Part shown: positions 21,393-33,624 of the stretch, piece by piece
Position numbering within the stretch: the stretch's first letter is position 1
How the letters are laid out: each line of letters begins with the position of its first letter
Assembly (NCBI GenBank): GCA_003116995.1
Contig: BDSL01000003.1
Coordinates: forward strand, 124,001 to 188,000
Length of the DNA: 64,000 nucleotides
Direction: 5' to 3'
Source: Yamagishiella unicocca
Taxonomy: Eukaryota; Chlorophyta; Chlorophyceae; Chlamydomonadales; Volvocaceae
Notes under the pieces: model-generated
What the model was told of the DNA's origin: nothing
What the model saw: the letters and a program-made list of their open reading frames with translations, nothing else
The model's database searches: none
Program-made: the position numbers and the translations under genes

Positions 21393-23755
21393 ATGCAGAT
21401 CAACCGAGTTAATTACCGCAGTTCCTTGGAGTTCCCCACTCAATCTTCCAGGAACCTTGTGGCGAAACGGCTTGCGTCATCCGCACCATGGACTCGCAAG
21501 ACACACCATACGCGTGCGTCCGACCCCGCAAGCCCCTTTCTACCAAATCATTCGTCAGGAACCTTGCCAATTGCGCCTCCTAAGCGACTGGTAACCACGG
21601 CTGCTGGCAAGGACATCACCACGACGCCATGGTCAGGTGCGTCGTTGCAATGGCAGGTGCCCTGCAGCTGTGCAGGCAGTCTGTAAGGGATATTGGTTGC
21701 TAGGGCTTCTCGGACCCGGATTTCTAGCGGCAGCATGTGTTCTCCCAGGGAGCTACTTGGGGATTCGTGTTGGTTGGCAAGGGAGAGCTGTGAAGGCACA
21801 GTCGCGAGCAACCGCCGGACCTAGGAACCACCACGTCGGGGGAAGTTCCACACAGTGCGCATGTGCGGCTTGTGTGGAGCGGGGATTGCGCGGGGCTCGG
21901 GTCGCGCCGGGTACCTCCATCCCACATGATGCTGAGCACTTGCGGACTGTCGACAGTGATTGCGTGACGTATTCACCTTCATTGGCAAGCTGGCAGGCAG
22001 CCCGCATCCCCACTGCCTCCACGACCAGCAGCACCTGCCGGCGCACATGCCGCCACCAACACAAACATGCGCCGACCCCTCCAGGCGCTAACATACGATG
22101 TCGCAAACGATGTCGCACGATCCGCCGCCCGCCCCTACCACCACCACCACCACCACCCACAGGCCCACCGGCACGCGGACCCGATGGCGGCAAGCCGGCA
22201 CGCGCCGTTGCACCCTCCGGCGACGGCCCCTCCCTGGACCTGAGCAGCGGCATGGCCGCCCTCATCGCCCTTAACGCCGTCATTTTCGCGGGGGCGGCCT
22301 TCGCCAAGCTTCCCCCGCTGGCCGGACTGGCCCTGTACAACGCGGGTGGCTCGTGGGGCCAGGTGGGTGGGAGGGCGGCCGCGAGGAAGCTGGTGGAGGT
22401 GGAGGGGAGGGCGCAAGTGACGGTCGCACGGGCTTATATGCGCCGCTGCCGTCGCGGGCGCGCAACGTCGGTAACGGAGAGCAGTTGGCTGTAACGGTGC
22501 GATGCGATTAGGTTGTCGGTCGGAGTAGGGGAGCGAGCGAGGAAAGGAAGCGGCTGTTCGCAACCAGCCAAGGCAGGCGGGTCGCCTACTTCGGTTCATC
22601 GAGGCGCCCAGGTGCCCTAATACCGCCGAGTGTGATGTGATGGGATACGGGTGTCTTGCGCGTCGCCCCATGGGTCTGTGCACCGACCTCTTGGCCGCCT
22701 CCCCCCTCTACGACCCCCTGCCGTACAGTACGTCAGCTCCGCCTTCGTACACGCCAACATGGCGCACCTCTCCCGCAACATGTTCCTGCTGGGGCTGTGG
22801 GGCAGCGCGCTGCGCCGCGAGGTCACCGGCCCGGGCGTGTGGTTCACCTACATCCTTTGCGCGCTGGGTACGTGTGGCTACATTTCCCCCCTGCTATCCT
22901 ATCCCTCGCGCTCCCCCAGCTATGCCCTGCCCTCCCCGCGCCTCCGCTCTGCCGCCCTACGACGCGCGCACGTCAGTTCCACGCCGCAATAACGGCACCA
23001 GCACCAGCCCATACAGCCACGCTAGAGACCTGCATCCCACAGATCATACGCTGTCTCCCTCCTCGCCCCGGCGCGCCCTACCCGTCCCGCCGCGGCCCCC
23101 CATTATCCCTTCCCTCCCTCCCTCCTCCCCTCCAAAATTGGTGTCCGACGACCATGCGCCAACCATCCTGTCCCGTTGCGTAAAACGGTTTTTATACAAC
23201 CCTCCCCCGCCCCGCCCCAGGCTCACCGCCTTGGTTTGTCGGCCGTGGATTCGCGGATTCTCTTTAACCCCCCCCGGCCCCGCCCCAGGCTCCAACATGG
23301 CTGCCGCGTACGCACTGGGCGCCAAGGCCAAGGTCGGCACCGCGTTGCTGGGAGTGGCGGCGTCCGGCGGCTGCGCGGGCGTGGCGCTGGCGGCGCTGGT
23401 GCTCACGGCACGACCGACGCTGCGGTGGCTGCTGGGCGCGGCGCTAGCGGTGCAGTTCACCCTGCCGGCGCTGCTGGCGGCGCCGGTGCCGTACATGCCC
23501 GCCGCCGCCGGCGGCGCGGCGGCGGCGGGGCAGTCGGCTCTGGCGCGGCTGCTCCCGGCGTGGATGACTGCGGGCGTGGGGGAGCAGCTGGGCAGCAGCG
23601 CGGTGATGGGGGTGGGGGCTGGCGGCGGGGGCGGCTCGGGTGTGGGCGCCTTCCTGTCGGCGCTCAAGTCCCCCGCCATGTCGTGGCTGTGGGGTGCTGC
23701 GGCGGGGGCCCTCATCGTCGTCCTCCTGGCCCGCCTGCCGGTGCCGCCCGAGTAG
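21393..23755 (+). CDS. Organelle rhomboid-like membrane protein, probably not proteolytic
   Basis: Exons: 21393-21636, 22163-22362, 22729-22867, 23289-23755; 349 residues, phases 1, 0, 1. The first exon is rich in Arg/Ser/Thr/Lys and almost free of acidic residues (NLVAKRLASSAPWTRKTHH), like a mitochondrial or plastid targeting peptide. Exon 2 has a helix MAALIALNAVIFAGAAFA. Exon 3 has the rhomboid signature FVHANMAHLSRNMFLLGLWG (H-N--H---N) followed by VWFTYILCALG. Exon 4 has several helices. The family's catalytic GxSG is not present in usual form: the nearest word is GVAASGGCAG. No His is seen in the later helices where the second catalytic residue belongs (LLGAALAVQFTLPALLAA). It may be an inactive rhomboid that binds membrane clients. 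Organelle choice is uncertain. Confidence 0.7.
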
Positions 23756-23764
23756 TAGGTACGG

Positions 23765-24000
23765 CCAAAATGAGTGGGTGCCGCCAAAACGAATGGGAGC
23801 TGCCCCAAACATGTCGCTGCTGCCCCAAACAAGTCGGTGCTGGTCGGTGCTGCCCAATTGAGTAGGTACCGCCAAAGTGAGTGGGTGCCGCCCAGACGAA
23901 TGGGTGCCGCCCAAATGGATGGGTGTTTCCCCAAACAAGTCCGTGCTGCCCCCAAACAAGTCGGTGCTGCCCAAATGAGGTGGTGCCGCTCGCCCGAGTA
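23765..24000. repeat. Degenerate tandem repeat of about 25 bp after the rhomboid-like gene
   Basis: Words such as GTGGGTGCCGCC, AAACGAATGGG, GCTGCCCCAAACAAGTCGGT and TTGAGTAGGTACCGCC alternate about nine times from just after the stop codon at 23755. Open frames through it on both strands are repeat products. It should lie in the 3' UTR or just beyond. Confidence 0.8.
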
Positions 24001-24123
24001 TGTAGGCGTATGCCGCCGGGGGTCACATACGCAAGGTGTTGCGAACCCTGCAAGGTGCGAAAACCCGGGTTGTAGGGGGTTCAGGCGGTTGGCGAGGGGA
24101 TGCTTCACAAGCACTTTTGAAAT

Positions 24124-24174
24124 GTCGGGAACGGCACAGCTGCTGCAGGAAGTTGCAAATTTAAATGCCGAGGT
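24124..24174 (+). CDS. Orphan candidate first exon (low confidence)
   Basis: An ATG in reasonable context starts MSGTAQLLQEVANLNAE and ends in GAG at a GTACGG donor. The peptide looks amphipathic and gene-like, but no phase-compatible next exon was recognised before 25.9 kb. It could be the start of an unrecognised small gene or chance. Confidence 0.2.
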
Positions 24175-24179
24175 ACGGT

Positions 24180-25970
24180 AGCCAGCTGTCATTGGGAGTG
24201 CTGGCAATGTCGTAGGGGGCGTTGCGCGCTGAGGCGGGCTGCGCTTTATTGTGGCTGTACGGGGCCACGACCCGTGCTGCCGTACTTATAGAAAGAGCGG
24301 AAAATAATCGTAGTAGGGGGGTAGGGCGTGGCAGGTCATGTACGGCTGGTGTTGCCATCGTAAGAAAGTCCTAATAGTAGTGCTGGTTCGTGTACTATAA
24401 TGTTTGTTGAACTATTTCTTCTCGAAGTGAGGAATGCCGACGGGCGAGACGGATTTTTCAGCGCGTCGCGGACGCTGGTCTTGCCACTGTGCTCATGATG
24501 CCTGCGCTTCGCGTATCTTGTTGCGTATGTTGGTGCCTCAACGGATTGATCACGCGTCAATGGCGGTTGGCAGACCTCGTGTGATTTTGACCCCGGAGTG
24601 TCGGCGCCTGTCAAGTTGTCCGCTGCATCAGTCGGACCCGCCGCACCAGTAACGCCTGCAAACGTCGCATGGCGGGCTCATGCGAAGGGGCTACCTATCC
24701 ATGCACCATACGCGGTGGTGGCCAAGAATATGCCAGACGAAGTAAAGAGGCGGAGCGTTTGTGTGGTTTGGAGTCGGGGCGATCAGCACAGCAACTAACC
24801 ACACATTACCATCCTGTTCTGCTGCCAGGTTCTACGCTAGGCAACAATCCAGGGGAGGTGCACTCGGTACTCGTCCTTACAATCCAGGCATGCATCCTAA
24901 ATCCAGCCATGTGTCGTACGCCAAATCCCGACACGATATCTCAAGGCCAAGGATATGCTCGATATATACCCGCCAAATCAGAAGTTAGCGGGAAGATACA
25001 TCAGGTTTGGCGAGTACTGCCATACCCGTGATTCTACGCGTGCGCAGTTTGGGAGACGCTACGACGTCTCCTAAGCGCAATACGTTTCAGCGGCTAGGCC
25101 CCTGGCCAGAAATTAGGCAAAGGCTGCCGCATGAGTATTGGTATGACAGGCAAATGACAGACGTACACACCTCCAAAACAGCGAATGTTTCTATAATAAG
25201 CTATCACAAGCCTTTACTGCCGGCTACGAAGCTGTTGAGAGTACCCACACACGTATGTCATATAAGGCCATCGGCATTCTGGTTCTGCAGAGTAAGAGAA
25301 ATCTCCGGCGCAATGCGCGCTGAGGGCGCCAACAACCATTGCCACGACTTCCTGGTCGCGCAAGCCAGCACACATTATGAAATTGCCACACCGGTATACC
25401 GTACACTCTCGCTCCAGCGCACACCCACCATCTACCGTTATTGCTACAGCCCAGGGCTTCGCTTTCGCCTCCGTCCCTCACCGCGCACCATTGCCTGGCC
25501 CCTCCCGTTTCCTTTGTCGCATAAACGGGCTTTCTCGTCTCGCCCCCACCGGGAGTTCCAAATGCTTTCACCATCCGCGGTGCAGGTCTTGACTCGTCAT
25601 TTCAACGCAAATCGTACCGCACATCTCTACTCTGCTCGCCATGGTCGTGTGTGCCGTACTCTCACGCTCCGTAGATAACAGACAAAAACCACAGGTCCAG
25701 CTCGGACAGTAAAACATGGCATCTTTGTTGCAGTCCCGCCCACGTTATTCGCCTACATCGGCCCATGCTCCTAGGCATCCCGCGCCCTGTACAAGCATAA
25801 TGCTGAAAAAACAACCTGCCGTCGTAACATGAGAGGTATCGAATTTACGTGAGGGTGGACTGGACGCCAACATCATTCCGGTCCACCTGCAATCAGGCCC
25901 CACGACGGGGCCTGCAACCAGAGCAATCGGCTGCCCCGCAAGAAGCTGTGGTTCCGTCGCCGCTGCGCAA
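24180..25970. other. No gene recognised
   Basis: The open frames here (for example plus 25007-25678) have scattered composition and no motifs or splice partners. The right end should include the 3' UTR of the OPR/RAP gene. Confidence 0.45.
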
Positions 25971-25976
25971 CGGCGG

Positions 25977-28900
25977 CTACGCAAGCGCAAACTGGACAAC
26001 GCGCTCCAAATCGTCATCGCTGACCATCTCCTCATCAGACGACGCGGTGCCGCTGCCGCTGCCCATGCCCGCTGACGGCGTGGCGCTCCTGTACTCATCC
26101 TGGAGGGATGACAGCTGCGCCATCACCGCCGCCATGGCGGCACCAGACGCCTCGCCCTCAGGCACCAGCCCGCCCGGGGCGGGCAGCTGCACGCCCAGCA
26201 CGTCGTACATCTGCCGAGCCAGCAGCATGTTGCCGCCAGGGAGGGCGCACAGCGCCTCAGCAGCGTCCACGGCAGCCTGCACCGACTGGTCGTCCATGCC
26301 CATGCTGCCCGCGCGGTTCATCCCAGAGTCCACCTCCATCCCCATGCCGAGGCCGGCCAGCTGTCCCAAGCCCAGGCCGTGCGCCGGCCAGCCGCCGGTA
26401 AGACCCATGTCCGCCCGCTGAGCGAAGCCCGGCACGACCAGCGACGGCGCTTGCAAGGCAGTGGGGTACAGCGAGCCGAGACCCATGGAAGCTGCCAGCA
26501 CCTGCTGGAGTGATGAAGGGACCGCCATCAGTGGTACAGCGGTGGTGGGCTGGGGCTGCGGCTGGGGTGACACGACCGATTGAGGCGGCGGCGCGGCCGT
26601 GCCCGGGGCGCGTTGAGGCAGCCCCACGTTGTGCCAGTCCCAGTCGTCCAGGGAGGCCGCGATGCGGCCCACGAGGTTGCTGCCGCGCTCTGTCAGCGTG
26701 CGGCCCATGGCCTCCCAGTCGGTGAAGCCCACGTCCACGACGTGCCAGCCGCGGTCCTCCAGCATGCGGCGGCGCACGCTCATGTCGCCCAGGGCGCGGT
26801 GCGGGACATTGGACGTGTAGTGGTGGCTGCCATTCACCTCAACGGCGGTGGGCTGTGAGTTCACCTGCAGCAGGCAGCGCAGCAAGCGAGGGCAGCGGCG
26901 TCAGTGCGGGGTTCCAGGCGGTCTGGTCCCGGAGCCCAAGTAAGGGCACACGTACTGCCGGGAAAGGCCTGAGGTGTAATGCGCACGTAAAGCTAAGGGG
27001 ATGGAACGCAGGCACACCGCGCGCTCGTGGGGAAAGCTGTATTTCATCCAAATCCGGCAGCGCCCCCATGGTCCCGGAGCAAATCTGCGCGATGATAGTA
27101 CCTGCAGCCCAATGTCGACTGAGAAGTGCTGGTCGTCCGTCATCCACTCCAACGCGTGCGGCACGCCAGCCGAAGCCAGCGCGCCCGAGACATCCTGGTG
27201 GAAGCGGCTTATGTGGACGTCGCGTGCCGACGCGGTCCACATGCTCGCTGCCACCGTGTGAATCGGCTCGGGCAGCCGGGGCAGCAGCGCCAGCGAGCTG
27301 GGGGGGTTGAACACGGCCAGCTGCTGCAGCTGGGGCAGCGGCACGCCGGCCGCGCGCGCCAGGCTCGAGTGGAACATCAGCTGCGCGTGGTACGCCTGCG
27401 CGTCCGTGGATGGTGGTGGACGGTTGGCGCAGGACTGGGCGGCGCAAACAAAGGCCCAACTATGAACCCCACATGACAACCCATTGGAGAAATAATAGAT
27501 GAAAAAAGGTTTTAGCAGACCTTGAGCCCGAGGGCACATATGTCGCGTAAAGCCGACTCAACCCAAAACCAAAGCACCAGCCCCCAGGCTGCCGTGCTTC
27601 AGCTCCACTGCTCCCTGCCTGAGTTCTACCTGGTGCATGCCCTCGGGCGAGATGTCTGTCAGACGCTGCAGGTAGCCACAGAAGGCGGCGAAGAGGTCCT
27701 CATCCATTAGGTCCAGACAGGCCACTGCCCACATGGTGTTGCACAGCTCCTGCTGGCTCATGCGCGGCATCAGCCGCACGGCGTGGCGCAAAAGCGAACC
27801 AGCGCTCTCTTGGGGAAGAGGATGCCCCATCCTGCTCGCGGCACAAGGGAGGGGAAAAAGACCGTCAACAGAGCCTTCCTGCCGACGGGCTGCAGGGGTC
27901 CGGGATTCGCGTCGTAGCTACGACGCGCGGTGCTTTGTCCGACGCAGTTTCCTGCGCCATAATCATCATCACCCTTTATTTGCATCAGCCGTTCAGCCAC
28001 CTCAAGGCTCAGTCCTCTGAGCCAGAAGCGCAGAAGCGGGGCGCACCTTGCTACCGCCCACAGGGCGTTGGCGATGTTTTGTGGCTCGCAGACGTCCACG
28101 CCCGCCACCAGGCGCTCCAGCATGACGTTGAAGAGGCGGTCGTCCTGATGGCGCAGAGTGGCGAAGGCCCACAGCGTCACGCTGCAGTTCTGGGCGTTGA
28201 AGGTGGGCGCCAGGCTAGCGGCGTGGACTGCCACCGCCTCAAACAGCCGCGGCTGCGCGTGGCCAGCAGTGGCCATCGCCCAAGCAAGGTTGGAAAGCCC
28301 CTGCAGGGTCGAGGAAGGCGGCTACAGAACTCAGCACGTTGCACGGCGTGTGGCTAGACTGGAATCGTGGCGCTCGTGGGCTGCACTTGCTTCCATGGCG
28401 GAACACAGCGGGGCACGTGGATGTGCTTTGCCTTCGCATGAATTGTTGTTTGTTGACACGGACCCCGCATGAGTTGTTGAGAAACACGGACCCCGCATGA
28501 GTTGCTGCGTAGCACGGACTCCGCATGAGTTACACGGACTCCGTGTTGGTGTTCCTCACGCCCATCAACAATTATAGACTTGTGCTGCGCCTTTTTGATA
28601 GCCATAGCCCTCCGCCCTATCACGCACCTGGGCTGTGAAGCCGTCGAGCTTGTGGAGTGCCGCCGCTGCCAGCGCCTGGAACAGCTGCGGGCTGTGGAAC
28701 CCCAGGCGCGCAAAGGCCCAAGCGGTGTTGGACAAGCCCTGGGGCTCGAAGGACGCAAGCTTTTCGAGTGTGTGAGCAGCCCAGGCGGAGAGCATCCTGC
28801 ACAGCCACGCGGGGACAAAGTGCAGGACATGGAGCCATGGTCAAAAGGCGCATTAAAAACAATATGTTGACACTGCGGCGGCCGAACAGCTGAGCGTGCA

Positions 28901-31900
28901 AGCAATGGTACGGTGCCTAGAGAAGCGAATCTTCATGCACAGGGTGCAGAAGATGCAGGTGACGATCATGGCGATGCACGCGGCCGTGCTAGTGTCGTAC
29001 CTTGGGTCGCGGTGGTTGAGGGTGGCGCAGCCCCACAGGATGTTGGACAGGTTCTGCGGGCTGAGGCGGTCCAGCCCCCGGCTCATGCATTCGTTCACCA
29101 CACCCGCAACGAAGTGCGGCTGGTAGTAGCCCAATGAGGCCATCGCCCACACCTGCCGCAGATAGGAGGCAGGGCAGGGTTCAGCAGCAGGCCAACAGGG
29201 CGCGTAGATGATGCATACGATTTCCAACGTTCCACGCCACATCGCTCAGCGGATAGGATCTTGACGCCCGCGTAGATGAGTGTCACTTCTGCCTCCAATT
29301 ATGACGGCCACTCCGACTATGGACTTCTGCCCCAGCTTGGTAGCCCCCAGCCAGCAGGAGCAGGTCTCGTGTTGCGACACATACACATGATCACCCACGC
29401 CGGACGTCGAGCCCCGCCGCAGCCCTACCAGATTGGCCAGCGCCTGCACGTCGAAGGCACCCATCTGGTGGCCGCACTGCGCCACCACCTGGTCCAGGAA
29501 CCTGACGTCGGTGTGGCCCACGGACGCCAGCGCCCACGCCACGTTGGAAATACCCTGGTGAGTGTATGGCGGCGTACGGCGATGCGTGAGTAGGTATACC
29601 AATGCAACACCATATGAATATGTCCTGTACATGCAATACTGGCGAAAGGTCAAGCAACAAGATTCTGCCCTCACATGGCAAGACTTATCAAGGTGCGTCG
29701 GCGCCCCAACCCCCTACCGCTTCCGTCCATGCCCGCCTGTTTCCCGCCCACACCTGTGGTAGGAAGGCGGGTAGCTTGGCTCGCGTCTCGGCCATAAGCG
29801 CCTCGAACACTTCCGGGCGGCCGCGCAACGACATCTTGCCCAGGGCCCACAGCACGTTAGAGAGTTCCTGCTCCTTGAACAACGGCGCGATGCGGTGCGC
29901 CTGCTGCGCCACCACATGCAGCTGAGACGGCAGGGAACGAGCAGCAGAGACACGGGGTCAAGAGCGGCAAGCGAATGGAGGGCGCCATGCGGATCGCCCT
30001 CAGACAGGAAGCCGGCATTACATAGACCGTCAGCCGTGGTATGGTCTTCCCCAATAAATTCTTTATCCGCTTCAACACACGCGTTTCCATTCCCCCCGAG
30101 ACTCCCCGGCACCCATCCCTCCCTCCGTCCATCCAGCTACGCACCATCTGGTCATCTCGGTGCCCTAGGCTCGCAAAGGCCCACACGATGTTGGCCAGCT
30201 CCTGCGGGGGCACAGGAAGGAGACTACATTTGAGATATCCCCACTGCGGCACATGCGACAAGCGGCAACGCAAAACACGAGATGTCATTCCAAGCATACT
30301 TCCAGCTTGGATGGGATACATGTCACCCCGGGTTACTACACACCTGCGGCTTGAACTCCCCCACGCGAGCGCGCACGAAGCGCGAAGCCGCATCCAGCAG
30401 CGCCTCGTCGGCGTGGTGCATGTAGACGAAGCTCCACACCAGGTTGGACAGGTTCTGTGGGCTGAACTCGTGCATGCGGCGCTGCGCAGCCAGCGCAATC
30501 ACCGACGGCAGGCCGCCCGACGGCACGTACTTCAGCTTCCCGAACGCCCAAGCCTGTACGCATCCCCAGAGGGTCGGTTCCATAGGTCAGGCCTGCCATG
30601 TGCAACCGAAATTCTAACACAAAGCTCGCTTGCGGCGAAGGCCGCAGAGGTGAGGAATTGAGCAAGGCAGGGCGCCTGCCTAGCCGCCATGCTCATATCG
30701 CAGGCCGAGGCACTATTGCTTGGTACTGCTCGACAGGCGCGCACACGTGCCAGGGGCCCTCCAATGGGATGTGCTTCTAGAACCTTCCCTAAGGGGCGGC
30801 TGGACGCCCACTGGAGGGCCGCGCTGCTCGCAGCGTGCAGGGTGCATCCACTCCCGTGGCTCTCAAGTCTCAACGGGATCACCCACTACCCCCTGGCGCT
30901 TGTATGGTATGTATCCAACCCAATGCGCGTACCGAGTTGGCGAGGCCGCGTGCGTCGAAACTGTTGATCTGGGTCACCATGTGCTGCGCCAAGTGGTCCA
31001 GCAGCGAACGCCCAGCGGCGTCCACGTGGAGGTCGCTGGGCAGCGCCGCAACGGCCGCAGCAGCCGCAGCGGAAGTAGGGGCCGGCGGCGGCGGCGGCGG
31101 AGGGGGCGGGGTCGGAGGCAAGGTGTGGTGGTAGAGGCCCTGAGGAGGGCTCGCGGCGGCGACGGCCAGCTTAGGCACGCGGGCCAGGGCCGTGGAGATG
31201 TTGAAGTAGTCGAAGTGCGCGCCGCGGTGCTGCACTAGCGCCAGCAGCTGCTCGGTGGTTTGGCACGCCATGATGTGCTTGTTCAGCTGGATAGAGCTGC
31301 TGGCAGCGCTATGCCCCCGGCCGCGACGTTGCTGCTGGAGAGGTTGTTGCCGAGTGTGTTGGTGTTGCTGCTGCTCAGGCTGGGTCAGGGCCTGGGCCGC
31401 TGCCTTGACAAGAGGTGTCGACGAGTCATCCGTGGATACGGAGACGGCAGCGGAGAGGACGTCGTCCGTGGAGGCTGTTGCGGGCGAAACAGCAGCTGCG
31501 GACGAAGGCTCATCGGCAGTGGACGCCGCCGCCACGGCGGTGGGCCCCCGTGCTGCCGTATTAACCGCCAGTTTCTGTTCGTAGGCTATCGCCGTCACTG
31601 TTGACGCTGGGAGATTGTGCTTCAACAGGCCCACGATGGACGGCGGTAGGGTGGCCGCAGCAATATCGGTGATAGACGGCTGCTTGGCAGGTTCTGCCAG
31701 CACCGGCCAGGCCGGACGCGCAGCATCCGTTGCTGGGGAAATGCCTAGCGTACTTAAGGGCTTCTGCAAAGACTGCAGGTGGGAAAGGCGCTGACTCCAT
31801 TGCCCCAAGGTCTGTGGCAACAACCCAGGCTTCTGCAGGACAGGGCGGGACGGCGGGACAGCGTTACGCCGCAATACGGCAATTTGCATTATAGCAGTGG

Positions 31901-32036
31901 GATAGAATCCCAAGTCAAAGCACCGACAGTTCAGATATCTTACCAGCACAGCCTTAGGGCTGTTTGCCAACGCAGACGCGGTAAGCGCGGTCGGTGACGA
32001 CCTGCTCGGGGTGCAAAAGGATTTAAGGTTCAGCAT
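25977..32036 (-). CDS. Octotricopeptide-repeat-type protein with C-terminal RAP domain, probable organelle RNA factor
   Basis: Twelve exons: 32036-31944, 31832-30933, 30553-30344, 30201-30145, 29921-29754, 29554-29429, 29152-29001, 28796-28628, 28300-28047, 27831-27630, 27395-27102, 26864-25977; 1170 residues, all phases consistent. The N-terminus (SFCTPSRSSPTALTASALAN) resembles an organelle transit peptide. A Pro/Ala/Gln-rich stretch follows. Helical repeats of the OPR/FASTK type come next: FNISTALARVPKL, NLSNLVWSFVYMHHAD, ELANIVWAFASLGHRD, ISNVAWALASVGHTD, LSNTAWAFARLGFHS, LSNLAWAMATAGHAQ. The RAP domain is clear (VEVNGSHHY, RRRMLEDRGWHVVDVGFTDW), with a tail of about 220 residues ending in an acidic patch. 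Proteins of this kind in Chlamydomonas bind specific plastid or mitochondrial transcripts for stability, splicing or translation. The target RNA cannot be deduced, so no gene name is given. Confidence 0.9.
28450..28552. repeat. Imperfect tandem repeat of about 25 bp in an OPR-gene intron
   Basis: The word CACGGACYCCGCATGAGTT recurs about four times with variable spacers, between exons 28796-28628 and 28300-28047. Confidence 0.8.
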
Positions 32037-32039
32037 GTT

Positions 32040-33620
32040 CAGCACGTATGCATAAGCAATGGATACGAAAGCGAACCTAAGAACGTTGGCTTCCAAGCCC
32101 ACCGTGTATTCGAGCCGGAATCAGCGGAACCGGCCACAATCGGGAGGACATCGTTCGCGACGTCGGGGAAGCCCCCATGGTTAAACTGGTTGAGCCTCTC
32201 TGCGAAAGCAGTTGAGCATTTGGCATTCTGGAACCCATGTTGCGCCTCAACCGCATATCTTGCTGCTATGGCTCACCTCTTGAGAGCAGCGGAAGCCGCC
32301 TCAAAAACTGCTTTGAGGCCATGAATGATCAGGAGGTCCAACAGGAGGCGAATTCTAGGTGTGCTGTTGATAAGCAGGCCAAGCGGGCCGAAAAGCGACA
32401 GGTCGCAGAATTACGAGGCGAAAAGGCTACCGTCAACGTTCAACCCTAATAAAAGAGGTGCATTATGCAAGCTGAAAGGGTGTCGGTGATGCAAAAAGGT
32501 AAGCTCCTATGTCGGTGGTGTGTTAAGCAGCTACTCGCAGGTGGGAAGCTGTCATGGCATCCCTGAAATGTTTGCGTTGGAGGGAGTAATTCCAGTTCAT
32601 CTCATAGTTTGTTGGAGAAGGGAAATATTTATTTTTATGTTGGATTGTTGTCGATACACCGATGGCCGTGAGAACACCGGCTTGTCGTACCTTAGTAAAA
32701 AGGCCTTGTCACCTCACCTTCAACCGGACTTCAAAGCCACGAGATTGTGATGGGAGAGCGCCATAGCGCCATGCGTTACCTTTGCGCGCATGCCGGCGCT
32801 ACTTTTACAATGTCGGGCAACTCGCTGCGCAGTGCGCACCGGCGTCTCCGTGGCGGCGGCTTCAGCCTGTAGTTAAAGACGAGTCCAGATACTAAATATT
32901 TACAAGCATAAATTTCGACTGGATTGCCTCGGTCGTCATTGCCTAATTTCATTTCTTGCTCCTGATGCCGCCTCGAGGATGTACTTTTGGCTCAAGCATG
33001 TCCATTCAATCCTCACGAGTAAAAACTGAGATGGTTGGGGTTCCTGACGCCCCAAATATGACGTAGGTGGATTCGGAGGAACCAAGGGACCCACGGGACT
33101 GAGGATGACCTGCGCGTGACCTGCGCGTGTGTACTTCGGCAATATGTGACAAAACCTTGCGATTACCTGTATTCAACGTTTCAAACTGCCCTCTCGCAGC
33201 TGTAAAGAGGTTGCTGAAAGTGTTTGCATGGGCCTTTTAGCGATCAGAGCGGATCATCGCTCTGTTAGGTGTTAGCGATGGTGCTTTCGTAGTTCGTACA
33301 TTTTTAAGATGCAGCCTGCCACGCCATTTTCATCATTATTTTGTTCACGCACACAGCTATAGATCCATAGACTCGGCCCAAAGCTTGCAGGGAATTCGCA
33401 GGGAAGTCCGCGGGAGTACGGCGCTCGTCCGCGGCATAGTCGATGGTACCATTGGCCCATTGAAGACAGTTTATATTCATTATCCCTGCTACGGTAACGA
33501 CGACAATTGCAGACATGTCGTAGATATTGAGCGTCGCTTGCGGTCGTGAACGTAGCTGGTCCGCATGGCGACTGCAGAACATATACGATCCCAGGGCTGA
33601 GGCTCCTGGATGCCGTTGAT
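32040..33620. other. Intergenic between divergent OPR/RAP and LRR genes
   Basis: This should hold both promoters. A 70-codon frame at 32237-32449 (plus; Lys/Glu/Arg-rich, followed by AATAAAA) has no recognised family and weak codon composition, so it is not called a gene. The rest is comparatively AT-rich with no repeats that I can see. Confidence 0.45.
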
Positions 33621-33624
33621 ATTT

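Noticed and set aside
25007..25678. 223-codon plus-strand frame
   Set aside because: Composition is unlike volvocine coding sequence, with no domain and no splice partner.
32237..32449. 70-codon frame followed by AATAAAA
   Set aside because: No family, no clear promoter context and codon use unlike neighbouring genes; volvocine genes normally use TGTAA.
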